Source: Enterococcus xiangfangensis (GTDB lineage: Bacteria; Bacillota; Bacilli; Lactobacillales; Enterococcaceae). From it: a DNA stretch of 51,939 nt. The notes beneath the pieces are model-generated. The model ran no database searches. It was not told the origin of the DNA and was given only the letters and a program-made list of their open reading frames with translations. Below, piece by piece: positions 15,954-24,467 of the stretch. The DNA lies in assembly GCF_005405365.1 (NCBI RefSeq), contig NZ_BJDX01000013.1:1-51939 (forward strand), given 5' to 3'. The first letter of the stretch is position 1. Every line of letters starts with the position of its first letter. Position numbers and translations under genes: made by a program.

Positions 15954-16526
15954 CTAATCTTCATCCTCATCGAACGCATCGTCGTCTTCCAATGCCTCTT
16001 TGCCAATGAACGCTTGCAGCATCCAAATGTTCTTGTCTAAGTCATTTTTAAAAGCAATCAATGTATCTTCTAAAGCATCGTCACCCTCGTCTTGAGCTAA
16101 ACGAATCGCGCGAATAGTTAGGTCACGAGTGCTTCTGAAGTCCTCGATAATATTTTCAACCATGTCTTCTGCTTTAGCGTATTTATTAACTGCATCTTCC
16201 GAAAGCATCGAATATTTTTCAAATTCAACCGTTGTCGAAGCAGGTTTATGCCCAGAAGTAATTAGACGCTCCGCAAGTTTGTCGAACCATTTTTCATTTT
16301 CGTTATACAACTCTTCAAATTTTTCATGCAACGTAAAGAAATTGGCTCCTTTTACATACCAGTGATATTGGTGCAGTTTCACATGTAATGTATGCATGTT
16401 GCCTAAAAGATGATCCGCAATGGCCGCTGCATTAATTTTCGTATGATGAACATGTTCCTTGTGTTCTTGTTCTTCTTGCAATCTTTCTTGGGGTGTTCTT
16501 TCTTGAGTAGCTTTATTTTCAGTCAT
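15954..16526 (-). CDS. dps: Dps-family ferritin-like DNA/iron protection protein
   Basis: 190 residues. A roughly 30-residue His-, Glu- and Gln-rich N-terminal extension is followed by the four-helix core. Inter-subunit ferroxidase ligands are visible: YHWYVKGANFFTLHEKFEEL (His, His, then Asp/Glu positions) and E further on. The C-terminus is strongly acidic (ALEDDDAFDEDED). Dps dodecamers oxidise ferrous iron with hydrogen peroxide and store it, preventing Fenton damage. It has its own FNR-type promoter and is the first gene of the redox regulon in transcription order on the minus strand. The acidic tail makes direct DNA binding by this Dps less likely. Confidence 0.92.
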   Translation of the reverse strand: MTENKATQERTPQERLQEEQEHKEHVHHTKINAAAIADHLLGNMHTLHVKLHQYHWYVKGANFFTLHEKFEELYNENEKWFDKLAERLITSGHKPASTTVEFEKYSMLSEDAVNKYAKAEDMVENIIEDFRSTRDLTIRAIRLAQDEGDDALEDTLIAFKNDLDKNIWMLQAFIGKEALEDDDAFDEDED

Positions 16527-16599
16527 GATTTATTCCTCCTATAATTTTGGTTTGTTTAAAATAGCTTTCTTTGATTCCTCCTTTTTCTTTACTGAATTT

Positions 16600-16641
16600 A
16601 GTATAGGATAGATTTCCGTTAAAAAAATTGACGCTCATCAA
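16600..16641 (-). promoter_or_regulatory. FNR/FLP-type promoter of dps
   Basis: Box TTGATGAGCGTCAA (minus strand, 16628-16641), 22 bases, TATACT (16600-16605). It differs by a single base from the box of the regulator gene. Confidence 0.85.
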
Positions 16642-16756
16642 GAAAAGTATTTCTTAATAGACGCCAGGCTTCTCTATTAAATTCAACTGAAATAATCAAA
16701 GGAATGAAGTCGTTCCCTCCAAACAAAAATTTCATTAAAGTAGGGCCTAAAAAAAG

Positions 16757-16800
16757 AATAGCAACTATACTTTGTCAAGAGACCTGACTGCTATTTTTTT
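16757..16800 (+). terminator. Possible terminator, origin of transcript unclear
   Basis: AATAGCA (16757-16763) and TGCTATT (16789-16795) with a T run after the right arm. It would act on plus-strand transcripts, but no plus-strand gene lies immediately upstream. Confidence 0.45.
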
Positions 16801-16844
16801 GCTTGTTATTCTTCAATTACCAAATGTCTTGCCTTGCAGTATAT

Positions 16845-16898
16845 TTAATGCTCTTTCTCACTAGTGTTGCATGCAACACTAGTGAGAAAGAGTATTAA
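16845..16898. repeat. 54-bp spacerless palindrome
   Basis: Perfect 21-base arms meet without a spacer at TTGCA/TGCAA (centre 16871/16872). The left arm begins CTCTTTCTCACTAGTG. Allowing one G/T position, pairing extends to 27 bases on each side. There is no T run after the arm typical for a simple terminator. Such a long gapless palindrome can extrude as a cruciform and is unusual in ordinary intergenic DNA. Confidence 0.9.
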
Positions 16899-17010
16899 TA
16901 AGATTAACCTAGAAGAATAACTTTACTTTATTTATGTCATACCATAAATAAAAATTGAAAAGAATTTTTTTATTTATTTTTAGTAGATCGATTAATAGGA
17001 GTTTTAGCTT

Positions 17011-18346
17011 GGGAGCGTCAATAATTTTGTGTAAATGGTTCTTCCCTACTGTAGATTGTTTCTAATTCTCCATCGGTTGACTCAGCATTTGTTCGAGCTC
17101 GCCTTCGGCCTGTTGGAAACCTTTATGACTGCGACCTAGGAATTTTTGGTTGTGAGTATTAAAAGACGAGACTAAGAAACGTTCCATCGACTCTTCATTT
17201 TGGAACTGTTCCTTGCGGTGGCTGTATTTCTTGATTTGCTTATTAAAGGATTCAATCAAGTTCGTAGAGTAAATAGTCTTGCGTATGGCTAATGGGAAAT
17301 CATAGAAAGTGAGCAGGTAATCGTTCGAAAGGATCGATTCCACCATTTTTGGATAGCTGGTTTTCCATTTTTCCGCAAAAGCACCACGTGCTTCCAATGC
17401 CGCCTTTTTAGATGACGCTTGATACACCATTTTAAAATCATCACAGACTTCCTTACGATCATCGACACGCACTTTGTGACTGATATTACGGGAAACGTGC
17501 ACACAGCAATGTTGAAAACGGGCTTTGGGGTAGAACCGCTGCACGGCCCCTGCCATCCCCTTTAAGCCATCCGCGATGAAAAGGAGGACGTTTTTCACGC
17601 CACGTTCCTGGAGGTCTATTAAAATCTCTTCCCAAATCGTGATAGATTCAGTTGGTGCAATCGCATAGCTCAACACTTCCTTTGAACCGTCCGGGCGAAT
17701 GCCAACTGCGATATGAATGGCTTCCTTGGCGACGGTTTTCCGCTTTAAAGGGATATAGGTTGCGTCCATATAAATAGCGGCATAACGGTCATGAAGCTCA
17801 CGTTCCTTAAATGAAGTGACTTCTTCCGTAAATGATTTAGTCATATTGGACATGGTTTGGGGCGTGTAGTGATGCCCATACATTTTCTCAATCAAGTCTG
17901 CGATTTCCGACATGGTAATACCTTTTCGGAAGAGGTGAATGACGGTCTCCTCTAAGGTATCATTCGTCCGTCTATAAGCAGGAACAGTCTGTTGCTTGAA
18001 CTCCCGTTGCGGTCGCGCGGAATCTGGAGATGAAGTTCCCCGTACTCGGTCTTGACCGTACGGTCATAGGAGCCGTTACGAGAATTACCCGTGTTAAAAC
18101 CAATGCGATCGTACTTTTCGTAATCGAGGAAAGCCGTTAACTCCGTTTTGAGAAGTGTATTGACAGCTTTTTCCAAATGGACACGGAATAATTCATTCAA
18201 ATCGCCTTTGTTCGCTAGAGTCTTTAGAATTTCTGTAGTAAAATCGTTCATATGGAAGTCCTCTTTTCTGTGAATGTGTTGTGGTAACTCTATTCTACAG
18301 AAGGGACTTCCTTTTTTCTATTTACACAAAATATTTTACACTCTCA
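17011..18346 (-). mobile_element. IS256-family element with inactivated transposase
   Basis: Inverted ends: left 17011-17038 contains ATAATTTTGTGTAAATGG, right (minus strand, about 18319-18346) contains ATATTTTGTGTAAATAG, the remaining tip bases agreeing at most positions. Length of about 1.33 kb is standard for IS256 elements. I saw no 8-9 bp target duplication, and the transposase gene is frameshifted, so mobility would need help in trans. Confidence 0.87.
17062..18251 (-). pseudogene. IS256-family (mutator-type) transposase, frameshifted
   Basis: The first frame (18251 to about 18000) encodes MNDFTTEILKTLANKGDLNE and HLQIPRDRNG, then slips: compared with the family the codon after RDRNG has lost a base near 18001. 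The normal continuation (FKQQTVPAYRRTNDTLEETV) is readable in the next frame and joins the downstream frame down to 17062. The DDE residues are present there (YMDATYI, FIADGLKG, NLIESFNKQ). Without the frameshift it would be about 395 residues, full length. A sequencing error cannot be excluded. Confidence 0.88.
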
Positions 18347-18530
18347 TATTTTGTGGAATCGACTTTTTTAGAATCTGCTTTGAATATTTTATCTATTAAA
18401 GCTTCTTTGATAATAGTGTCCATGATTTGGAATTCTTATTGGATAGAAATTTCTTTCTAGAACATGATTTCGTCGAAAGTTCTCATTGGTTGAGGATAGG
18501 CATGTTCAAAACAATCAGTCCGATATCCTT

Positions 18531-18662
18531 TTAATCCAGTTGCTGCACTATATAAAAAATTTCATCATAGTTTCGCCCTAGTCGTTCCAAAGATTCGATG
18601 ACAAAAATATCCTTCTTCCTTAAAAAATGAAGTTCTTTTTGCAATTATTCTCGTGAGGTCTT
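18531..18662 (-). pseudogene. Serine recombinase (resolvase) relic
   Basis: Minus-strand translation gives a stretch ending KKDIFVIESLERLGRNYDEI, the conserved S/D-R-LGR core helix region of resolvases and DNA invertases. An in-frame stop lies within it (about 18646) and another closes it at 18531. The catalytic serine and DNA-binding domain are missing. Only about 45 codons remain. Confidence 0.7.
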
Positions 18663-18718
18663 CTTTTAACTACATAAAATTGTAACCACTGGTTTTAAGA
18701 GTAGTGTATCATCCCAAA

Positions 18719-19483
18719 TCATATAATTAATTGACTGCGATTGTTATAAAACTCACGGTAAGCCATATAACTAGCAATAAACGAAGAAATCGCAGTAACT
18801 GAAATCAACATAAACATCACAACAATTTGGTAACGAATCGCTTGAACAGGATCAATTCCCGCAAAAATCAACCCTGACATCATACCTGGTAGGCTGACAA
18901 GTCCAACCGTTTTTGTTCGGTCAATAGAAGGAGCCATGCCCGTTTTGACGCTTTCTCTTACAATACTTATGGACGCTTGTTTTTTATTGGCTCCCAATGC
19001 CAATTTTTCCAATACCTGTTGGCGTTGGTCCGTAAATTTTGAATTCAAAGACCGATAGGTCACTCCAATCGCAGTCATGGCGTTGCTGGCAATCATGCCT
19101 GTAATTGGAACGATTTGGGAAGGGGACCAGTCAATGACTCCTGAAAAAACAAGAATGAGTAAGGACAAGGCTGTTCCTACTCCAATAGCCGTCGTTGAAA
19201 TTTTAAAAGAGCGGTTGATCCCCTCACTGCGTGTATGGGCGTTATAAGAAGCGTTGAACACAATGAACAAAACCATCGCTAAAGTGAGAAAGTTGTTATC
19301 CACTCGTAATACGTAGCTCAATACATATCCAATAAGGAATAATTGAACGACAGCGCGAATTCCCGCAATAAAAATGTCGTTTCCTAATCCCAATTTCTCT
19401 TTGTAATCAATCAACAAGGCAACTATCAAGAGGACAGAGGATAAAAGCAAAGAAAGATTACTGATTTCCAAATTGTTTGTCAT
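18719..19483 (-). CDS. fetB: FetB-like (UPF0014) ABC permease, metal exporter
   Basis: 254 residues with about seven membrane helices, the expected size for FetB/YbbM. Hallmarks are VPITGMIASNAMTAIGVTY and the segment MAPSIDRTKTVGLVSLPGMM, which is the family's signature loop. In E. coli FetAB exports iron and protects against peroxide. The start at 19483 overlaps the end of the ATPase gene (ATGA-type overlap), so the two are co-translated. No FNR box is seen here; the Fur/PerR-like box is before the cupin further upstream. Substrate by homology only. Confidence 0.88.
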   Translation of the reverse strand: MTNNLEISNLSLLLSSVLLIVALLIDYKEKLGLGNDIFIAGIRAVVQLFLIGYVLSYVLRVDNNFLTLAMVLFIVFNASYNAHTRSEGINRSFKISTTAIGVGTALSLLILVFSGVIDWSPSQIVPITGMIASNAMTAIGVTYRSLNSKFTDQRQQVLEKLALGANKKQASISIVRESVKTGMAPSIDRTKTVGLVSLPGMMSGLIFAGIDPVQAIRYQIVVMFMLISVTAISSFIASYMAYREFYNNRSQLII

Positions 19484-20133
19484 TTCGATTCCTCCATTTT
19501 TCCACCTTTGATAGTAATCAGACGAGAAGCTTGGTCGATTTCTTCCTGGTTGTGAGTGACGGCCAACACCGTAGTTTGTTGGTCTTTCATCATGTCTCGG
19601 ACTAAATCAAGGACAATCGCTCTGTTTTCTTGGTCCAATGAACTGGTAACTTCATCCAGGAGCAACACTTTCGGTTGATACATCAAATTTCGAACCAATG
19701 CAACCCGTTGTTTTTCCCCTCCTGATAGTTCCTTGACCTCTTTCGATAAGTAAGTTTCAGGTATTTGAACTCGTTCTAACAATTTTTTTGCACGTTCCCG
19801 ATCAAATCCTTCTTCTCTTATGCGGGCAGGAAAAGACAAGTTCTCTTGAACTGTCTCATCGAATAGAGAAGCGTTTTGAAAGAAATAAGAGACTTCTTTT
19901 CTATACTCCACAGGATCGATTTTTTGCAGATCCGTACCTCGATAATAAATTTTTCCGGAAGTTGGGGAAAGCAGCGTACCAATTAATTTCAAAAGGGTAC
20001 TTTTTCCACTTCCAGAAGGACCAGAAAAAACAATCACTTCCCCTTTGTTTACTGTAAAAGAGATATCTTGAAGGATTTGGTTTCCGTTTGCCTGAAAACC
20101 AACCTTCTCTAATTTAAACAATGAATCACTCAT
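19480..20133 (-). CDS. fetA: FetA-like ABC ATPase
   Basis: About 217 residues from the ATG at 20133, 8 bases after AAGGAGAG; the longer frame runs back into a terminator and is rejected. Walker A GPSGSGKSTLLKL (about 35), Q-loop YFFQNASLFD, signature ELSGGEKQRVALV, Walker B VLLLDEVTSSLD, H-loop AVTHNQEE. The short ATPase without a C-terminal domain fits FetA/YbbL. Partner of the overlapping FetB-like permease. Confidence 0.88.
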   Translation of the reverse strand: MSDSLFKLEKVGFQANGNQILQDISFTVNKGEVIVFSGPSGSGKSTLLKLIGTLLSPTSGKIYYRGTDLQKIDPVEYRKEVSYFFQNASLFDETVQENLSFPARIREEGFDRERAKKLLERVQIPETYLSKEVKELSGGEKQRVALVRNLMYQPKVLLLDEVTSSLDQENRAIVLDLVRDMMKDQQTTVLAVTHNQEEIDQASRLITIKGGKMEESK

Positions 20134-20152
20134 ACCACTTCTCTCCTTTATA

Positions 20153-20198
20153 AAAAAGCCCTGCACCAGTGGACCATCCATACGGGTGCAGGGCTTTT
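20153..20198. terminator. Strong bidirectional terminator between cupin and fetA
   Basis: Arms AAGCCCTGCACC and GGTGCAGGGCTT pair perfectly, with A and T runs on both sides. It should end the cupin transcript; some read-through or a fetA promoter inside the loop region would be needed for fetAB expression. Confidence 0.9.
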
Positions 20199-20216
20199 GT
20201 TTCATCCTAGTGTACC

Positions 20217-20639
20217 TCAGTGTTCGTTTGGATCGTTTTTGGCGTCTTCATGAGTAGGGTGAACCGTTCCTTCAAGGTGATCTGGACCAGCATAAATGGT
20301 ATACAGTCTGAGCGGCTTATCACCGGTGTTTTCGATGTTGTGCCACATGTCCGCCGGAACAAATACGGCGTCATCATCCATCACTTTTTGTTGAACATGT
20401 AAGTTATCTTTAGAAGGCCCCATTTTACACACGCCTTCTCCTTCTTCAATACGGATAAATTGGTCAATGCCTTCGTGCACTTCCAAACCGATGTCATCGC
20501 CCGGTTGAATGGACATTACGGTGACTTGCAGTTTACTGCCTGTCCAAATGGTCGTCCGGTAATTATCATTTCCTGTGGTGGCGTCTTCAATATTAATGAT
20601 ATACGGCTTCTTCCCATGATCCTTGTAGTCTATTTCCAT
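20217..20639 (-). CDS. Cupin-domain protein
   Basis: 140 residues. The two cupin motifs are visible: GDDIGLEVHEGIDQFIRIEEG (motif 1, with H-x-x-x-D/Q-F and Glu) and FVPADMWHNIENTGDKPL (motif 2 with His). Such single-domain cupins bind one metal ion and can be isomerases, dioxygenases or sugar-binding proteins; the reaction cannot be told. A PerR/Fur-like box lies about 50 bases upstream, which ties it to iron or peroxide response like its neighbours. AGGAGGAAT precedes the ATG. Confidence 0.88.
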   Translation of the reverse strand: MEIDYKDHGKKPYIINIEDATTGNDNYRTTIWTGSKLQVTVMSIQPGDDIGLEVHEGIDQFIRIEEGEGVCKMGPSKDNLHVQQKVMDDDAVFVPADMWHNIENTGDKPLRLYTIYAGPDHLEGTVHPTHEDAKNDPNEH

Positions 20640-20689
20640 CTTCCATTCCTCCTAGTCTTTTTACTAAAACAATGATACCTACTTCTTAT

Positions 20690-20704
20690 TTATAATAATT
20701 CTAA
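20690..20704 (-). promoter_or_regulatory. PerR/Fur-like box upstream of the cupin gene
   Basis: TTATAATAATTCTAA on the plus strand agrees with the PerR consensus TTATAATNATTATAA at all but one fixed position. It is 51 bases before the cupin start, over or next to its likely promoter (TATAAA on the minus strand). Confidence 0.65.
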
Positions 20705-21360
20705 TTAATGGTACCACATCTAAAATTCTATGCAAAAAATTGGCTTTTTGGAGAGCGATTCTAAAAAAGACCATATAACGCGCAATTACAATTGGTACCC
20801 CTTAATCCTCAGCACATAAAGGAAAAAATATGGAATCAAAAAATAACCGATATGTACTCTGGTTATGACTTGAATCAGGGAGAATTTCAGAGACGACACA
20901 TCATACTTTTTTAGTTTGCACTTGTAAACTAACTAGCGTACATTAAGTTTATGCTCACTATCAAGCGTTGTCAATCCTTTAGACTCTTATCAATTTCGAA
21001 AGAAAGTAGCAAGGTTATTGATTGTGACTGTAAAAGTGGGGTGTTCCTATAAGCACATTAAACTATCTTCTCTAATTTATCATGCTATTTAAATTCTGTT
21101 TTTTCATGAGAATTTTTGTCCAAAACTTGTTAAAATGATTTTAAAAAATACTTACATACACAATCCCCAAAAGACACTAATGTCATTTCAGTCAAAAAAG
21201 ATACCGCAGAAAATTTCCACCTGAGATTCAATACGATATTACTCTCTTGACAGCCAGCTTAATTCCTTAGTTGAATAGATTATTAAAGTGCACAAAAAAA
21301 CAATGCGGCGTTTGTTATATTTTCTGGTATAAGCGACGGTGCTATAAACTTTTTTGCAGA
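20705..21360. other. Non-coding stretch with degraded sequence
   Basis: No gene I can support. It has two short inverted repeats: TTAGTTT/AAACTAA around 20917-20939 (operator-like) and ATAACC/GGTTAT around 20846-20867. The rest is AT-rich and broken by stops in all frames. Confidence 0.45.
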
Positions 21361-21549
21361 TTAAAAATCATATGAATTTAACTCCAGTAATAAGAGTTTA
21401 AGTGCCAATGCATGCATGATTCTTTCAATTTCCGTTTTATGAGTAGACAGAGCGATTCCTTCATTGCATTGGAAAATGAGTTTGTTTCTCGTAATATGTA
21501 TGCTCTCATTTTTGGTTGCATAGTATTCTCTCCATTCGTCTTCATACAT
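21361..21549 (-). CDS. Small hypothetical protein (62 aa)
   Basis: The start is set at the ATG at 21549, 7 bases after AAAGGAGG; an ATG seven codons earlier has no ribosome site. The product begins MYEDEWREYYATKNESIHIT and ends with a helix rich in Leu. No signal peptide or membrane segment. Not recognised. Similar short proteins with a strong ribosome site are common on enterococcal plasmids. Confidence 0.6.
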   Translation of the reverse strand: MYEDEWREYYATKNESIHITRNKLIFQCNEGIALSTHKTEIERIMHALALKLLLLELNSYDF

Positions 21550-21861
21550 AAGAACGCCTCCTTTGATCATCCTATATTTAAGTCCTTCGTTATTAATATA
21601 CGTAAAAAGTTGGTATTTTATTTTTATTTTCTCTCTCTTTAAAAAAACTGAAAAAAGAGCGGTTTACAGGCATTTTCATGGATAGTTACCCATAGATCAA
21701 TCTGAAATGAGCGTAGAACTTCCCTCTCAAACACTGGTTTTTTAGAGAAATACGAAATATTAGGGTTATTTGCAGAATAGCTACTTATTCTTACAAAGCA
21801 ACAAGCGAGCAAAAGAAAAATTCCTTTCAAGCGTTTTTTGGCGGTACACTATTTTAGCGAC

Positions 21862-22037
21862 AGGCAAGATATGTTCCATAACGATAAACGTTGGGTGTCC
21901 AATGCGTAAATGTATCTTTGTTTTCGTGAATCGCTTCTTCGGAAGTCAGAACAACGCCACGTCCGCCAATCATGCTTGATTTTGAGCGATACGCAAAAAT
22001 AGCCCCTTTGCTTTTACCTGGCTTGGTAGTGATTGAC
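21862..22037 (-). pseudogene. Relic of an Inc18 RepE-type replication gene
   Basis: About 58 minus-strand codons read SITTKPGKSKGAIFAYRSK, then MIGGRGVVLTSEEAIHEN and FTHWTPNVYRYGTY before similarity ends. From memory this is very close to RepE of pAMbeta1 and clearly different in detail from the intact rep gene at 34907-36406 (which has MIEGIGLVITSEEGVIEN there). It is the N-terminal part of a second Inc18 replicon that has otherwise gone. Confidence 0.8.
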
Positions 22038-22202
22038 CGACTGTGCGTGCGGATGTAAAGTATTTAATTCAACCTATATAGTATAAGAAAGTTTAAACTT
22101 TACATATATTTTTCTTGTACAAGGATTAGTTCTTCTTGTCTATGATAAAATTTATTAAACAGTTTGAAAGTAAAAACTATTCAAAGAAAGTGGGCGATAA
22201 CA

Positions 22203-22400
22203 ATGGGATTTTGGTATTTTTTAACGTTAGCTGTCGGTATAACTTTGTTGATCATAAGTGTTTCAAATAAAGAAGTATCTAGATCAACCAAATTCGTAAT
22301 AGCCTGTTTTGTTTTAGGGATCTTGTTAGTCATAGGTAGTCTACTTTTATTTTTACCAGGCAGCTCTTCGATTATTGAGCAACTACTTCAACTAAATTAG
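22203..22400 (+). CDS. Small membrane protein (65 aa)
   Basis: Two hydrophobic helices (FWYFLTLAVGITLLIISV at about 3-20 and KFVIACFVLGILLVIGSLLLF at about 30-50). The start at 22203 has only a modest GTGGGCG-like site; an in-frame ATG at 22164 is the alternative. A good terminator follows at 22411. Not recognised. Confidence 0.55.
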   Translation: MGFWYFLTLAVGITLLIISVSNKEVSRSTKFVIACFVLGILLVIGSLLLFLPGSSSIIEQLLQLN

Positions 22401-22410
22401 CTTCGTTATT

Positions 22411-22446
22411 AAAAGCCGACTTTCTAAAAAAAGAAAATCGGTTTTT
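22411..22446 (+). terminator. Terminator of the 65-aa membrane protein gene
   Basis: AAAAGCCGACTTTCT pairs with AGAAAATCGGTTTTT (one mismatch) and a T run follows. Confidence 0.85.
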
Positions 22447-22490
22447 ATTTGTACTGGTCGAAAAAATTTTTTCTACGGCTGATTTTGACT

Positions 22491-22682
22491 TTATTTTAGA
22501 TCCAGCTGAACGATCAGCGGCTCCCCTTCTTGCGTTGCTTCATCCAACATTAAAGAATAAACATCGGCATCCTCTTTCGTGATACGTACCTGTTGCGCAC
22601 TCATTTCGCCAGCACCCACTTCTTGAATACGCATCATTTGGTTCTCTGGATCCACGCTATTGATAAAGTAATAATTTTCCAT
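22491..22682 (-). CDS. Small hypothetical protein (63 aa)
   Basis: Preceded by AGGAGAAAGAGG. Sequence MENYYFINSVDPENQMMRIQ and so on: acidic, no membrane segment. It is the last of three small minus-strand genes (23116 to 22491) that look like one operon. Not recognised. Confidence 0.6.
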   Translation of the reverse strand: MENYYFINSVDPENQMMRIQEVGAGEMSAQQVRITKEDADVYSLMLDEATQEGEPLIVQLDLK

Positions 22683-22698
22683 GACTTTCCTCTTTCTC

Positions 22699-22904
22699 CT
22701 AATTGAATAGGTCTGACTCTTGACTCATTTTTGCTTGTTCGATTTCACGCTGCAGCTTTTCAAAAGCTACTTTATTTTTGAATTGATCAAATTCATTGCT
22801 CGTCACCCGTTCCAGGTGTTTGACTTGATTTGTGACCGACCGACGATACTTTACCGATGATCGATAGAAATAAAGTAAGAGACTTTTTCGAAAATAGCCA
22901 TCAT
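22699..22904 (-). pseudogene. Small hypothetical gene, frameshifted
   Basis: The ATG at 22904 overlaps the stop of the upstream gene (TGATGG). The first frame gives MMAIFEKVSYF and then ends early. One base later a second frame continues YRSSVKYRRSVTNQVKHLER and DLFN to a stop at 22699. The composite of about 67 residues is helical and basic in the middle. The frameshift sits near 22870. Function unknown; this could instead be a sequencing error. Confidence 0.55.
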
Positions 22905-23116
22905 CTATTCCACTTTTTTAATTTGGTATTTGTTGCGATTAGCTCATAATGATCGATTATATTGGAATAACTGACGTGATCGGATGCTACATAAACAAGG
23001 ACTTGATTTGAATCCAATCCTTCATATTTGAGATCAAAAACGACGAAATAGGTTTGATCATCGTTCGTATAAACACTTAGATCTTCTATGCTAATTTTGG
23101 CATCTTCAAGGTCCAT
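22901..23116 (-). CDS. Small hypothetical protein (71 aa) at the edge of the integrative element
   Basis: MDLEDAKISIEDLSVYTNDD and so on, alternating beta-type pattern (YFVVFDLKYEG, QVLVYVASDHV). Only a weak ribosome site (AGTGGGG). It abuts the integrase gene end and may be a gene whose 5' part was replaced by the integration, with a start codon used by chance. Not recognised. Confidence 0.5.
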   Translation of the reverse strand: MDLEDAKISIEDLSVYTNDDQTYFVVFDLKYEGLDSNQVLVYVASDHVSYSNIIDHYELIATNTKLKKWNR

Positions 23117-23144
23117 ATCCCCACTCTATCCAAGACGGGGATAG

Positions 23145-24467
23145 CTAACCCGTTGCTACGACTATCCTCAAGTGACTTTTGCCATCGCTTGGTGGGGTGT
23201 TTGGTGGGGAACAATATTTTACAGCTTGTGTAACGGACTGATTCCCAATAAATTGGACGTTAGTTTTGTCTGCGGTTTTGATTGTAATATTCCCCGACAT
23301 CTCTTCTGCTATGTTCTTGTCTGCACCGCTCCACATGTGAGCATAGTGTTTTAACGTTATTTCAGGGGAACTGTGTCCCATGCGCTGTGAAAGAACTAAT
23401 ACAGAGACGTTGAACTCGTTGATTAAATAAGAAGCGTGACTGTGGCGTAACCCTTTGCCTTGTATTCTTTTTACGTTTGCAGATTCAGCATAGCGTTTGA
23501 TAATTCGGGCAAGAGTGGACTTAATCATCGGTTTTCCATCGTAGCTGAAAATGAAATCAGTTTCACCGCCAAGACCAATGGTAGTCTGCCGTTTCTTCCA
23601 TTCATGAAGTATAGAGACCGTATCGTCATCTAAGGCAATCATTCTTTTTCCATCCTCTGTCTTAGTATAAGCGTTACGCTTCCAATCGCTCTTAGATTTT
23701 AGTACTAACATGTGATGTACACGCATACGCTTCTTCTCAAGGTCGATGTCATCCCACCAGAGAGCCATGCCTTCATTAACCCGTACACCTGTCATGTAGT
23801 AAACCCACAGCATGACAAAGTTTAAATGCTCGTAGAAGTCACCTATATATATCTGGGCGATCACTGATTCAAACTCCTCTTTTGTCCAAAATGGAACACA
23901 GGCTTTTCCTTTAGGGATAGCTTTTACACGTTTAGAGATATTGTGCTCTAAATAACGCATCTCAACGGCTTTGTCTAAGCTCTTGCGGAACATGCCGAAC
24001 ACTAAGCTAGCATATGACTGTGAATAACCTGCACCGCCGTCATCCTTAGATGTTAGCAGGTACGTACGGTAGTTCTGTACATCTTCGACGGTGAGCTGTC
24101 TGAGTGGTTTTGAACCGAAACGGTCACGAATAGTATGAAGCGTTTTTTCTCGTACGGCAAAGGTGCTTTCCTCTACGTCTGTCTTGTAGAAGGGGATGTA
24201 GAGCTCATTCATAAACTCAGTGTACGTCATTTTATAATTGGCATAGCTATTGACCTTGTGATACTCTCTTTTCACCCGTACTAGCTCTTTGTTAGCATCA
24301 GAAGCTGTTTTAAAGATTTTCCCGTTACTATCCTTGCGATCTTTCTTTCTGATGCGTTTGCCCGTTATTCGGTCTACGCCAAGCTCTGTCTGATAGAAAA
24401 AACATCCGCTCTTTAGGTCTTTGAATACACCAGGGTATTTCGTTGTTTGCTGATTTTTACTTGTCAT
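23145..24467 (-). CDS. Tyrosine integrase of an integrative element
   Basis: About 440 residues from the ATG at 24467 (a TTG two codons earlier is less likely). An N-terminal AP2-like arm-binding domain (YPGVFKDLKSGCFFYQTELG, KRIRKKDRK) is followed by a core-binding domain (about 85-190) and a catalytic domain with MTGVRVNEGMALWW (Arg), GLRHSHASYL (His-x-x-Arg), RMGHSSPEITLKHYAH (His, Tyr). It overlaps the DUF3173 gene by 11 bases. The C-terminal codons contain the double GGTGGGG repeat also found at the other end of the element, which I interpret as arm-type binding sites. It should catalyse integration and excision. Confidence 0.93.
   Translation of the reverse strand: MTSKNQQTTKYPGVFKDLKSGCFFYQTELGVDRITGKRIRKKDRKDSNGKIFKTASDANKELVRVKREYHKVNSYANYKMTYTEFMNELYIPFYKTDVEESTFAVREKTLHTIRDRFGSKPLRQLTVEDVQNYRTYLLTSKDDGGAGYSQSYASLVFGMFRKSLDKAVEMRYLEHNISKRVKAIPKGKACVPFWTKEEFESVIAQIYIGDFYEHLNFVMLWVYYMTGVRVNEGMALWWDDIDLEKKRMRVHHMLVLKSKSDWKRNAYTKTEDGKRMIALDDDTVSILHEWKKRQTTIGLGGETDFIFSYDGKPMIKSTLARIIKRYAESANVKRIQGKGLRHSHASYLINEFNVSVLVLSQRMGHSSPEITLKHYAHMWSGADKNIAEEMSGNITIKTADKTNVQFIGNQSVTQAVKYCSPPNTPPSDGKSHLRIVVATG
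23189..23209 (+). repeat. Integrase arm-type site candidate, left end
   Basis: Two direct copies of TTGGTGGGG separated by TGT, inside the last codons of the integrase gene. The same pair with spacer TAT is at 32943-32963, next to an inverted copy. Matching repeats near both ends and inside int are typical of arm-type sites. Confidence 0.7.
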
